This document shows positions 47,001 to 59,400 of a stretch of 64,000 nt of DNA, one piece after another. The stretch is from Hormiphora californensis (lineage: Eukaryota > Ctenophora > Tentaculata > Cydippida > Pleurobrachiidae): NCBI GenBank assembly GCA_020137815.1, contig CM035358.1, positions 519,356-583,355 on the forward strand, read 5' to 3'. The notes beneath the pieces were generated by a model. It ran no database searches, was not told the origin of the DNA, and worked only from the letters and a program-made list of their open reading frames with translations. Made by a program: the position numbers and the translations under genes. Within the stretch, counting starts at the first letter, position 1, and the number at the start of each line of letters is the position of its first letter.

Positions 47001-50000
47001 TTTGAGTGTGCGTCGGTAATGTCATTAAAATCTCCCGATCCCACCACAAGTCTACCCCTTCTTCATTCCATCACTTTTCCTTCACCAGCCTGCCTCTTCA
47101 TTCGTCATGACGTCACCATTCCACCACTTTTTCCGTCCTTTATTCCGACCCAATCTCAAATATCTCACCCCTATACTGTTGTAACAAGAAGGGATAGTAT
47201 TCCGCCTTATAATAAATGACGATAGAATCGGGGCCTGATTTTATTAAATATCACTCCCTCTCGGCTCTCCCTCTATAAAGCTCTAGATCTCTCTCCATAA
47301 TATTTTTGATACTCCCAGGTCTATGAATGTATGATCATATTTTCCCTGCAGGATCCCACTATATTCATCTCCCCATCTCTCAACCCCCCCCCCCCCCCCC
47401 CCGTGATTTCATTGATCTTAGAGAACACGAGATCTGAAATATGATATTTCTTCCACACACAACCAAACTCTCCCTCTAGTCCCCCGTCATGACCCACAAC
47501 CAATCTCTCTCTCCCTAGTCCCCAGTCATGACCCACAACCAATCTCTCTCTCCCTAGTCCCCCGTCATGGCCCACAACCAATCTCTCTCTCCCTCTAGTC
47601 CCCCGTCATGACCCACAACCAATCTCTCTCTCCCTAGTCCCCAGTCATGACCCACCACCAAACTCTCACCCTAGTCCCCAGTCATGACCCACACATATAT
47701 ACCAATACAACCAGACAGATGCCAGTTGTACTGAGTACAAGTCGAAATTCAGGAACAAATTCCATCTTGATCGAACAATTTATATCTCTAAATCCTACAT
47801 GAATCAGTATTCAATATCATGAATCATACCCCATTACGTCCTAATATTCCCCCCTATCAGGATCGTCCCCTGTGAACCGAATCACGATATGTCAGGGAGA
47901 GACAGGAAGTATTAGCTGCAACCCCGGACAGAGTCTCCGTATCTACTCTGCCTACTATGGACGATTTGTATCAGGCGAGGTTCGTATGTTGCGAGACATC
48001 TTTGCATCTTTTTCATCCTGACATTGAGTCGAGACGTCCCGTAGTTCTGTTGTATCTAGTGCCAGTCTAACCAACATACATTCTCCCGCCAGGAAGCCTG
48101 CCCACACCGGACAGTAACACCTAATACCGACCTGTCCTGTATTGCTGATGTTAGTGCCAAGGTACAGCGAGAATGTGACGAAAAACCGAGGTGCGATGTC
48201 AAGGCCGCTAACAGGAACTTTGAGGATCGGTGCAGGAGTGTTTTCAAACATTTGGATATCGAGTTCTACTGTATAAATAATCCCATCACTACTGGTAAGA
48301 ATCTGAGATTTGTTTCTTGATGTTTGAATGAGTTTCATCATGATGTTAACAGTGAGAGAGTTATTGCCGATCTTTATTCTTGAGAGTTCTAAATACATTT
48401 GGAGTATTGATCACATACACCGCTCTAATACAGTTGGAAATCAGCCTGAAGTCTTGTAATTGGCCCAATTAGCTCCCATTATAGGTCCCATTATAGGTCC
48501 CACAATTAGATCTTATTTCCTACCAAGTACAGGAGGGAGCACTTTGGTGCACTTCTATTTCCCTGAGAAATCATACAAAGAAAGAGTTCTGGAACAGTTT
48601 TAACTTTAGCTTGCCAATTACACAGGTCGTTTGATCATCTCCCTCTCAGAACTCAAATGGAGTATTCATAGCCCCACATGTAGCGCCACGTGAAGACAGT
48701 TTTAACTAATACACTGTCATCTCTAAATCAGCTTCTAACTTTCAATATATTTCTCACACTCTTTCTCGTGATTTCTTTCACTTGAGAAAACAAAGCAACA
48801 CGCAAACATAATGTTCTGATATGACTCAGTTTTGAAGATATGCCCAACCAGTCACCATCTTCCACAGTTGGCACGTTGCCAAATCACATGTCAGTCCCAC
48901 TTACACGATCTTCTGCAGCATGTGTTAGCTGGTCAGGGTCTCCCTTGTTACGATGTGAAATAGAGAGAGAGAGAGAGAGGGGGGAGGGGAGAGCTAGATA
49001 GAGATACAAAGAGAGGGAGTGCACAGTGGGCTCACAGATTTTATACATGCACTGCAATTAACAGCAAGCGGCAAAATGTTTTTGCCACAGATTAGCCTAT
49101 CCTGCCAAACAGTTTCAGGGGAAGGGGGAGGAATTCCAGTATTATAATGATGGGCATCTTTTATTAGGCAGTCTTCTAGAATAACATTTTTCATAATATG
49201 CACGAGCTATTACATGAAATAGACGTCTAAAACGTTCCAGACTAACCCTTTTCTCTTCTCTTTCAATTCTTCAATTTTATCACCACAGCATTATCTCCTA
49301 GATGTTCTACAATCCTCCCCTCTCCAAGATGTTAACTATAACCCCCTCCCCTCTCCAAGATGTTAACTATAACCCCCCTCCCCTCTCCAAGATGTTAACT
49401 ATAACCCCCTCCCCTCTCCAAGATGTTAACTATAACACCCCCCCTCCCCAAGATGTTAACTATAACCCCCCTCCCCTCTCCAAGATGTTAACTATAACCC
49501 CCCCCCCCTCCCCAAGATGTTAACTATAACCCCCCTCCCCTCTCCAAGATGTTAACTATAACCCCCCCTCCCCTCTCCAAGATGTTCTGTAACCCCCCCT
49601 CCCCTCTCCAAGATGTTAACTATAACCCCCCTCCCCTCCCCAAGATGTTAACTATAACCCCCCTCCCCTCTCCAAGATGTTAACTATAACCCCCCCTCCC
49701 CTCTCCAAGATGTTAACTATAACCCTCACTCCCTCAGAACCTCCAATTGCCTTCACAACTGCAACCCAGTCCCTATCGGAACAGGTGACTGACTGCCTTG
49801 ACATGAAGAGAACGACGACGGTATGTTGGGTGTTTGTCTGTCCAATACTTTTCTGTCCATATTTGTCAGTGGTTTTAAGAGGTCTAGATATCATCTTTCT
49901 CCCCACGCTCTCCCTAATTGGTCTCGTTGTATGGGGTACATCCGTGATTGGATGTAAGGGGGGCTGTCAGATACTTCCCTAGTAGATCTACATGGTAGAT

Positions 50001-50864
50001 TAATGATCAAGCTGGTGAGAGATCAAAATAGGTAGCAAGACAGGGGGGGATGGGGGGAAGTTGCTGTCAAAGTCAGATATACCAATGTCATATTACACTC
50101 TTTAGAAACTTCATATAAAGAGCTTTGAATATTAGCTGTAGAAGAGTTTTGAGAAGACGCGACGGAGTGGTTATAAGTTATAACTCTTTTCAAATAGATT
50201 AAACTAAAAAAAAGGGAATAATTCTGAGAAAAGTCTCATCACTGATAATTATAAACTAAATAAAACCTTCTATTTCAGGATACCTGTGAAGCATTGATGA
50301 CCTACAAGGCCTGTCTGCTGAGTATAGAAATGCGGGAAGTGGGATATGCCCCCGATATTGAGAGAGTCCTCCCAGCCCTGGATGAGAGTATCAAATCCTG
50401 TCTGAGTAAGTAAAGATGTATCCTGTTTTGCAGCAATTATCATGATAGTTCCTGATGAATAACAAATCTGTGTATTTGAATATAACGGAGAATGGCTGTA
50501 TCTGGAAATTATTGGTTCTATTGTTCTCCTCTTCAATACACTCTGAACCTCCGTGATGCCGACATGATGAAGTTATATCTTTGTCTACTTGTCTGACCAG
50601 ATCAGATCAATCTCCTTTTCTTTCTGTGTGTCCTCTTCCCTCAAATATACAGCGGCTGTAGATCTGCGTAACTCGACAATCTTCTCCCCCTCTCTCCTCC
50701 CATTCTCTCTTCTCTCTACTCATACTCTCTCTCTCTCTCCTCTCTCATCTCTCGCTCATCTGCTCTCGTTCCTCTCGTCTCATCTCTCTCTTCCGTCTCC
50801 TCCTCTCTCTTCTCTCGTCCCTCTTCTCTCTACGTCCTCCTCTCTCTCTCCTCTCTCTCTCTCA

Positions 50865-50951
<87 letters not shown>

Positions 50952-52006
50952 CCTCTCCTAGTCACGTGGCAATCAGAAGATTAGAAAATTGACCTGTGTT
51001 TCCCTTACACTATATACAATCTGGTCGATGTAGGGGGTCCGTGTAGAAGCGATGCCGCGGAGAGAGAGAATGTAAAGAGTGTTAGCAGTTAGCAGCAGAT
51101 ACTTAGAAAAAGGATAGAAGGTTAGAAGATAAGTAGATAGCAGGAGGGAAAGTTAGCCTGTAAAAGTGGCATATATTCTTGACGAGAAAGAGTCCAGACC
51201 ATAGCATGTCCTAATAGGTATTATACAGTCGAGAAGCCTGGGGAAAGAGAGAAATCAGAGAGAAATCAGAGAGGGAGAGAGAAGCCGTCTAACGGTCTAC
51301 ACCCATACATTCTCTCCTCTCTCCAATCGTTTTACAACACCCCTCTCTCATCTCTCTCTGAATGTGTTAAATACTAACTCTCTCTCCTACTCTAGTACAC
51401 ACAAGAATCCAAAAGGAATTTGACCCATGCTAGTCTTAGGTGGTAATCAGGTTATCTTTTAAAGACGTTGTAGTGGCATGGTATCGTGCTAGCGTGTATT
51501 TTAGAGGTCAGAAGTACCGGAGACAAATTTACTCTTGAAGTGGAGAAGTCTTTGAATTGTTGAACTGTTCAGTGAGAGAATCTGAACAAGTCTTTGAATT
51601 GTTGAACTGTTCAGTGAGAGAATCTGAACAAGTCAATTAGGAAGAATTTCGGGGAATTTTTCTTGTCAAGAACAGCCAGACTCCCAATTCGTTTAAAAAA
51701 CTAGAAATCAAATCATCTCCCTTCAAGGTCTTCATTGAGATGATTTGAAGGAATTCAGGAATGCCAGACACTATATAATCATGCTAACTGATGGGGAAGA
51801 TTATGTCATTGCATGGCCTTATGTTCCAAGAGTGCCTCATTTCCAGACAGGAAAATATCGACAAGTAGGGGAGACTTGGAGTTGAGCCAAGAGAGAAGGG
51901 AGGTTAGGAGAGACAGGAGCGAGAGGAAGAGAGTAGTTGGGGTAACCTCTTCTTTTACTGGGGCGACGATTATTGCCATGGTTACCAAATGTCTACTGGG
52001 TTAGAG

Positions 52007-52098
<92 letters not shown>

Positions 52099-53376
52099 AA
52101 AAGGAAGAGGAGACATTTGTATATTATAGTAGTTGGTATAAATGTTGAGCGGTGATCTTCAAGCTACAAAGTGAATGAGAATATGTACTCAGGACTCAGA
52201 ATTGTGTAAAACTTGGATTCACGGGTTACCTATAAAACAATACTTAGATCAATCATCAATAACAGGCCTTTCACCTCGGTCCTAGTTAAAATCCCAAATC
52301 TAACCCTATAAGTGACAGTTAGACACATCTCCAACCCCCACTCATCCTCCAGGTCCCGTTATCATGCTGTGTAAACACAAGAACCTAAAGGGAAAGTGCT
52401 CCAATGTGACAGAGGCAACCGCTGACTTGGGTGATCTAGATAACATGGTATGTGTTACCTTTCTCCACTGTTTTTTATTCATGTTTCCCAGTAAAAGTTC
52501 ACTATCCCTCTGTAGGGTGCATTTAATCACCTGCAGCTTAGATTAAATTCTCAACGTTTTAGTACTAGAGTAGTAATTTAAAATATATTGCTAAACAGGG
52601 GGTTGGTCTGATTGCAGCTTTACCAAGTAGTATCGGTTACAACCCACTCACACCATTCTCAGATCACTATTACTCACAACCTTCTCACAGTTGATTTCAA
52701 ACCGCCCTACCTCACCCTCCCTCTCACCAACCCCTTTCTCTCAGGTGCAGTCAGTGAGAGTATTCGGCGGTAACTGGGCTCTATTCAGTGAACCCCATTT
52801 CCGGGGCCAGCGATATGACGTCAGGAATGGATTCACGTCTCTCTGGATGGGTGTCTACTCCCCTGAATATGGGAGTGCTGATCTGAGAACTCTGGGAAGG
52901 AGCCTCTCATCCCTGAAACCCCTCGGTTAGTGAAATGGAGATCTAGGAATATTAATATGTTAACCATCATGGTTTTGGGTGCCATAGTTATTGTTTTAAA
53001 CTGGTTTAGAATACAACTCATTTAGAGCTGTTAACGCCCAATCACCCACATACAACTTGTCTCCCATTAAGACAAGGGCTTGTCTCTCAGCTGCCATACA
53101 AAGGGAGGGGGGTTTGTTTATATTAGTCCTGGGAATTATTCACCGCATTGCGTGTGATGTAATGGAATGATCCTCTCAACTACGTGTAGCTAGAACACAT
53201 TCCTTGCTTGTGATATCCTGAACAGAGAGAGAAAGAGAGAGAGAGATTGAGAAGTGAATGAGATGAGATAGATAGAGATGAGAGAGAGAGAGGAGATCGA
53301 GAGAGAGAAGAGAGAACGAGAGAATGAATCGACGAGAGAGATGAGACTGAGATGACTTCCTAGAGAGAGAAGTCTT

Positions 53377-53411
<35 letters not shown>

Positions 53412-56400
53412 GGGGGGTGAGAGAGCATGTTCTACAGAGACCTGGAAAGAGGGGGAGTGCGAGGGTGAAAGAATCGCTTCGTGCCACCCACCGTTACATA
53501 CTGGCGCCTAGTGCACGGAAACTGAGCGGGCTGAGAGAGAGTGAGAGAGAGGAGAGAGAGTGAGAGAGAGGAGGAGAGAGAAAGGCATTCTCATTAGCGG
53601 CTTTATTGAATAAAAAAGGTGAACTAAATGTTTACACACGAACTTGTTTCCTTGTTGCACAACTACGAATAAAAAAAGTAACCCCCAGTAACCCATAAAG
53701 TTGGAATAATTTGGGACAGTAACATAATAATTCGGGACAATAGTAGACATAAGTTCTCAGTTCAACTTGTCCAATGATAATGGAGGACTAGGAAAAGTGG
53801 TTGTTACTTGCTTACTAACCTTGGTAATCACTATGTAAACCCCCCCTTCCTATTTTAGAGATGTTTGGACCCAGTACCACCAAGGATCCATCCCTAAAAT
53901 TCACTTCAGATGGTAACTATGTGGCATGCAGACAGATGACAGACCCAATAACCTGAATAACTTATTTCCCTTTAGTTATCTACCGACCAAGACAGACACT
54001 TGTTTCTAGATACAACAGAACAGAACTTACACCACATCACCCCCTAACACCTACTCTCCCCTCCCCAGCTACTGACATGACAACTGATTTCACTGAAGGC
54101 TCCATCTCCTATGGAACTGTTGGCCCAACTAAGGGATCTGATTCCCCGGTTACTCTCGACCCCGGTTACTCCCAATGGGTTAAACTGGACGACATTCCTG
54201 CATCCGCCCATCCCACAATGTAAGCTTATAATCCCCGAGTGTGTGTGTGTGTGTGTGTTTACCCATGCACTGCTTATGTAAACAGTGTCTAGCAGAGAGC
54301 AGTTGTCAGGGATCTCTCTGATTGTAACGCGCGATAACACCAGTACTAAGATCTGCGCGCTGAATTCACGTGCTTTCTTTGTGCGCACTCAAAGCGGGGC
54401 ATCTCTAAGCGGGGGTGTTAGCACCCCCTGTCCGGAGTACTGCTTTTTTTCTTCTCTGTGTGTGTCGCAACACTGGAATCGTGCGCGTTCAGGGCATGTT
54501 TCAAGTTCCACGTGTCATAGCGTAGCCCCTAATTAGATTAACGAATAATTGTTCACACTAGGTTCAAGCCCAGACAATTCCTAATACCGTAGATCAAGCC
54601 CGGACTTGATTGGATAAACACAAGCTAGGTTATGGGCTCTTTTGTAAAAGTCGTCATGATTCTGTACACCACGGAATCTGTCAACCTAGGCAGCTTCTCC
54701 GGCTCACTGAAAGAGTAATATCCCGAAATTCAAAAAAAGGCGAGATATGCCCTCTAGACAATTGTCTGCTGAAGAAGCTGGTGTAATTTTTTTCAAGATC
54801 CGACGTAAGACGTAGCCAGTTAGCTGTAACATTTGAAATCATGCTCATAATTCGTGTAGTGCGTAACCAATGCTGACACATTGAAGTCTAAAGAGTACTG
54901 CTTTTTTCCGGAGTACTGCTTTTTCTCTCTCTGCCAAGAGGGCGCGTAGGGGGCTGTGTGTGGGGACTGTGAATGTGTTGGAGTGTGGTGCATCAAGGCA
55001 GTGTGTGTGGTATTCTGATTTCTGTCTCTTACACGACTTAGTGTACCGGATATTATAAGAGTAGAATGTTATTATACATGACACATAATGCTTCCTACTC
55101 CCCTCAGCTGTCCCGACCGGCGACCCCACCCCTCATCTGCTCCATCTCTCAGCTAACCTACCCCTCATCTACTCCAACTACCAGGCACCAGATATCCTAC
55201 CCACCATCTCCCTCATCTACTTCATCTCTCAGCTAACCTACCCCTCATCTACTCCAACTACCAGGCACCAGATATCCTACCCATCATCTCCCTCATCTAC
55301 TCCATCTCTCAGCTAACCTACCCCTCATCTACTCCAACTACCAGGCACCAGATATCCTACCCATCATCTCCCTCATCTACTCCATCTCTCAGCTAACCTA
55401 CCCCTCATCTACTCCAACTACCAGGCACCAGATATCCTACCCATCATCTCCCTCATCTACTCCATCTCTCAGCTAACCTACCCCTCATCTACTCCAACTA
55501 CCAGGCACCAGATATCCTACCCATCATCTCCCTCATCTACTCCATCTCTCAGCTATCATACCCCTCATCTACTCCAACTACCAGGCACCAGATATCCTAC
55601 CCACCATCTCCCTCATCTACTCCATCTCTCAGCTATCATACCCCTCATCTACTCCAACTACCAGGCACCAGATATCCTACCCATCATCTCCCTCATCTAC
55701 TTCATCTCTCAGCTATCATACCCCTCATCTACTGCATCTCTCAGATATCCTACCCCTCATCTACTCCATCTCTCAGATACCCTACCCCTCATCAACTTCA
55801 TCTCTCAGATACCCTACCCCTCATATAATACATCTCTCAGCTACCCTAGCCATCATCTACGCCATCTCTCTGCTACCCTGCCCCTCATCTACTCGATCTC
55901 ACAGCTACCCTGCCCCTCATTTACTCGATCTCTCAGCTACCCTGCCCCTCATCTACTCGATCTCTCAGCTACCCTTCCCCCTCTCCATCTACTACATCTC
56001 TCAGCTACCCTACTCCTCATCTACTCCATCTCTCAGCTACCCTTCCCCCTCCCCATCTACTACATCTCTCTGCTACCCTGCCCCTCATCTCAGCAGTCAG
56101 CTACCTTACCCCTCATCTACTTCAACTCTCAGATACCCTACTCCTCATATAATACATCTCTCAGATATCCTACCCCTCTGCATCTACTCCATCTCTCAGC
56201 TACCCTAGCCCTCAGCTACCATATTCCTCAGGTACCCCAATACCCCATCCTGCTCGATCTCTCAGCTACCCTGCCCCTCATCTACTCGATCTCTCAGTTA
56301 CCCTATCCCTTATCTACTCTCTCAGCTACCCTTCCCCTCCCCATCTACTACATCTCTCAGCTACCCTGCCCCTCATCTCAGCAGTCAGCTACCTTACCCA

Positions 56401-59400
56401 TCATCTACTTCAACTCTCAGATTCCCTGCCCCTCATATAATACGTCTCTCAGATATCCTACCCCTCATCTACTCCATCTCTCAGCTATCCTACCCATCAG
56501 CTACCATACCCCTCAGGTATCCCAATACCCCATCCTGCTAGATAACTGTAAGATCTTATTAGATGCTTCTAAAACCCCCAAAATACCCACCAGACCTCAT
56601 TAGATACTCCTTAGAACCTTTCAGGTACCCTTACAACCTGGTCTGGTGGGTATCCTGGGGGAAGCATCTAATAAGATCTTACAGTTATCTAGCAGGATGG
56701 AGTATTGGGGTACCTGAGGAATATGGTAGCTGAGGGGTAGGATAGCTGAGAGATGGAGTAGACAAGGCGTATGATATCTGAGAGATGTATTATATGAGGG
56801 GTAGGGTATCTGAGATCTGAAGTAGATGAGGGGTAAGGTAGCTGACTGCTGAGATGAGGGGCAGGGTAGCTGAGAGATTTAGTAAATGGGGAGGGGGAAG
56901 GGTAGCTGAGAGATAGAGTAGATACGGGATAGGGTAGCTGAGAGATCGAGTAGATGAGGGGCAGGGTAGCAGAGAGATGGCGTAGATGATGGCTAGGGTA
57001 GCTGAGAGATGGAGTAGATGCAGAGGGGTAGGATATCTGAGAGATGTATTATATGAGGAGTAGGGTATCTGAGAGTTGAAGTAGATGAGGGGTAAGGTAG
57101 CTGACTGCTGAGTTGAGGGGCAGGGTAGCTGAGAGATGTAGTAGATGGGGAGGGGGAAGGGTAGCTGAGAGATAGAGTAGATAAGGGATAGGGTAGCTGA
57201 GAGATCGAGTAAATGAGGGGCAGGGTAGCTGAGAGATCGAGTAGATGAGGGGCAGGGTAGCAGAGAGATGGCGTAGACGATGGCTAGGGTAGCTGAGAGA
57301 TGGAGTAGATGAGGGGTAGGATATCTGAGAGATGTATTATATGAGGGGTAGGGTATCTGAGAGATGAAGTAGATGAGGGAGATGATGGGTAGGATATCTG
57401 GTGCCTGGTAGTTGGAGTAGATGAGGGGTAGGTTAGCTGAGAGATGGAGTAGATGAGGGAGATGATGGGTAGGATATCTGGTGCCTGGTAGTTGGAGTAG
57501 ATGAGGGGTAGGTTAGCTGAGAGATGGAGCAGATGAGGGAGATGATGGGTAGGATATCTGGTGCCTGGTAGTTGGAGTAGATGAGGGGTAGGTTAGCTGA
57601 GAGATGGAGCAGATGAGGGAGATGATGGGTAGGATATCTGGTGCCTGGTAGTTGGAGTAGATGAGGGGTATGATAGCTGAGAGATGGAGTAGATGAGGGA
57701 GATGATGGGTAGGATATCTGGTGCCTGGTAGTTGGAGTAGATGAGGGGTAGGTTAGCTGAGAGATGGAGTAGATGAGGGAGATGATGGGTAGGATATCTG
57801 GTGCCTGGTAGTTGGAGTAGATGAGGGGTATGATAGCTGAGAGATGGAGTAGATGAGGGAGATGATGGGTAGGATATCTGGTGCCTGGTAGTTGGAGTAG
57901 ATGAGGGGTAGGTTAGCTGAGAGATGGAGTAGATGAGGGAGATGATGGGTAGGATATCTGGTGCCTGGTAGTTGGAGTAGATGAGGGGTAGGTTAGCTGA
58001 GAGATGGAGTAGATGAGGGAGATGATGGGTAGGATATCTGGTGCCTGGTAGTTGGAGTAGATGAGGGGTAGGTTAGCTGAGAGATGGAGCAGATGAGGGG
58101 TGGGGTCGCCGGTCGGGACAGCTGAGGGGAGTAGGAAGCATTATGTGTCATGTATAATAACATTCTACTCTTATAATATCCGGTACACTAAGTCGTGTAA
58201 GAGACAGAAATCAGAATACCACACACACTGCCTTGATGCACCACACTCCAACACATTCACAGTCCCCACACACAGCCCCCTACGCGCCCTCTTGGCAGAG
58301 AGAGAAAAAGCAGTACTCCGGAAAAAAGCAGTACTCTTTAGACTTCAATGTGTCAGCATTGGTTACGCACTACACGAATTATGAGCATGATTTCAAATGT
58401 TACAGCTAACTGGCTACGTCTTACGTCGGATCTTGAAAAAAATTACACCAGCTTCTTCAGCAGACAATTGTCTAGAGGGCATATCTCGCCTTTTTTTGAA
58501 TTTCGGGATATTACTCTTTCAGTGAGCCGGAGAAGCTGCCTAGGTTGACAGATTCCGTGGTGTACAGAATCATGACGACTTTTACAAAAGAGCCCATAAC
58601 CTAGCTTGTGTTTATCCAATCAAGTCCGGGCTTGATCTACGGTATTAGGAATTGTCTGGGCTTGAACCTAGTGTGAACAATTATTTGTTAATCTAATTAG
58701 GGGCTACGCTATGACACGTGGAACTTGAAACATGCCCTGAACGCGCACGATTCCAGTGTTGCGACACACACACAGAAGGAAAAAAAGCAGTACTCCGGAC
58801 AGGGGGTGGTTAGGAAAGGGACGCCGCGGAATAAACCGGATATGCTTTGTGTTGTTTTGGCAGAACTCCAATTAAAGTTTCCACTTCTTTCTCAGGTGCC
58901 GCCAGACGTACTGCATCCTGGGTATTCGGGTTATCTTCCCTCGATTAAACGCTGTTGCTTTGCCTACTGATCAAATCTTGAGAGATACAATTATCTCTCG
59001 ACTGATGGATAGCTACGGAATCGAATCAGAACAGGTAATGGAAGAGAGGGCCTCCATCTCATTTGATAGAGGAAATGAACGAATATGTCAAGTGATGATT
59101 AATTATTATCAATTCATTGATCATTCATTTCAATCTACATGAGTCGAGTGGGTGGCCAAATGATGTAGTAGTAGTACATCCTTACCCCACCCACTCAACT
59201 ACATGCTGCTATTATTAACTACATCCCCTCAGATTGTTCATGTCTCTATTGACGAGGCGTCCTCTGAACTGGAGCTGCAGATAATCGATAAGAAGGGATC
59301 TCGACAAGTTATTGACGTTGCTGCTGACATCCAGACAGATGTAAGGGACATATTGGATGAGGTCTCAACTCTCAAGAAACTGAATACAATATTCTAACCC

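Noticed and set aside
50651-50700. Extra lectin-gene exon after ATACAG at about 50651
   Set aside because: Exons at 50279 and 52353 already join in phase; no supported donor.
54681-58548. Paired identical ORFs of 94 and 66 codons on opposite strands
   Set aside because: Mirror images in the two arms of foldback element 4.
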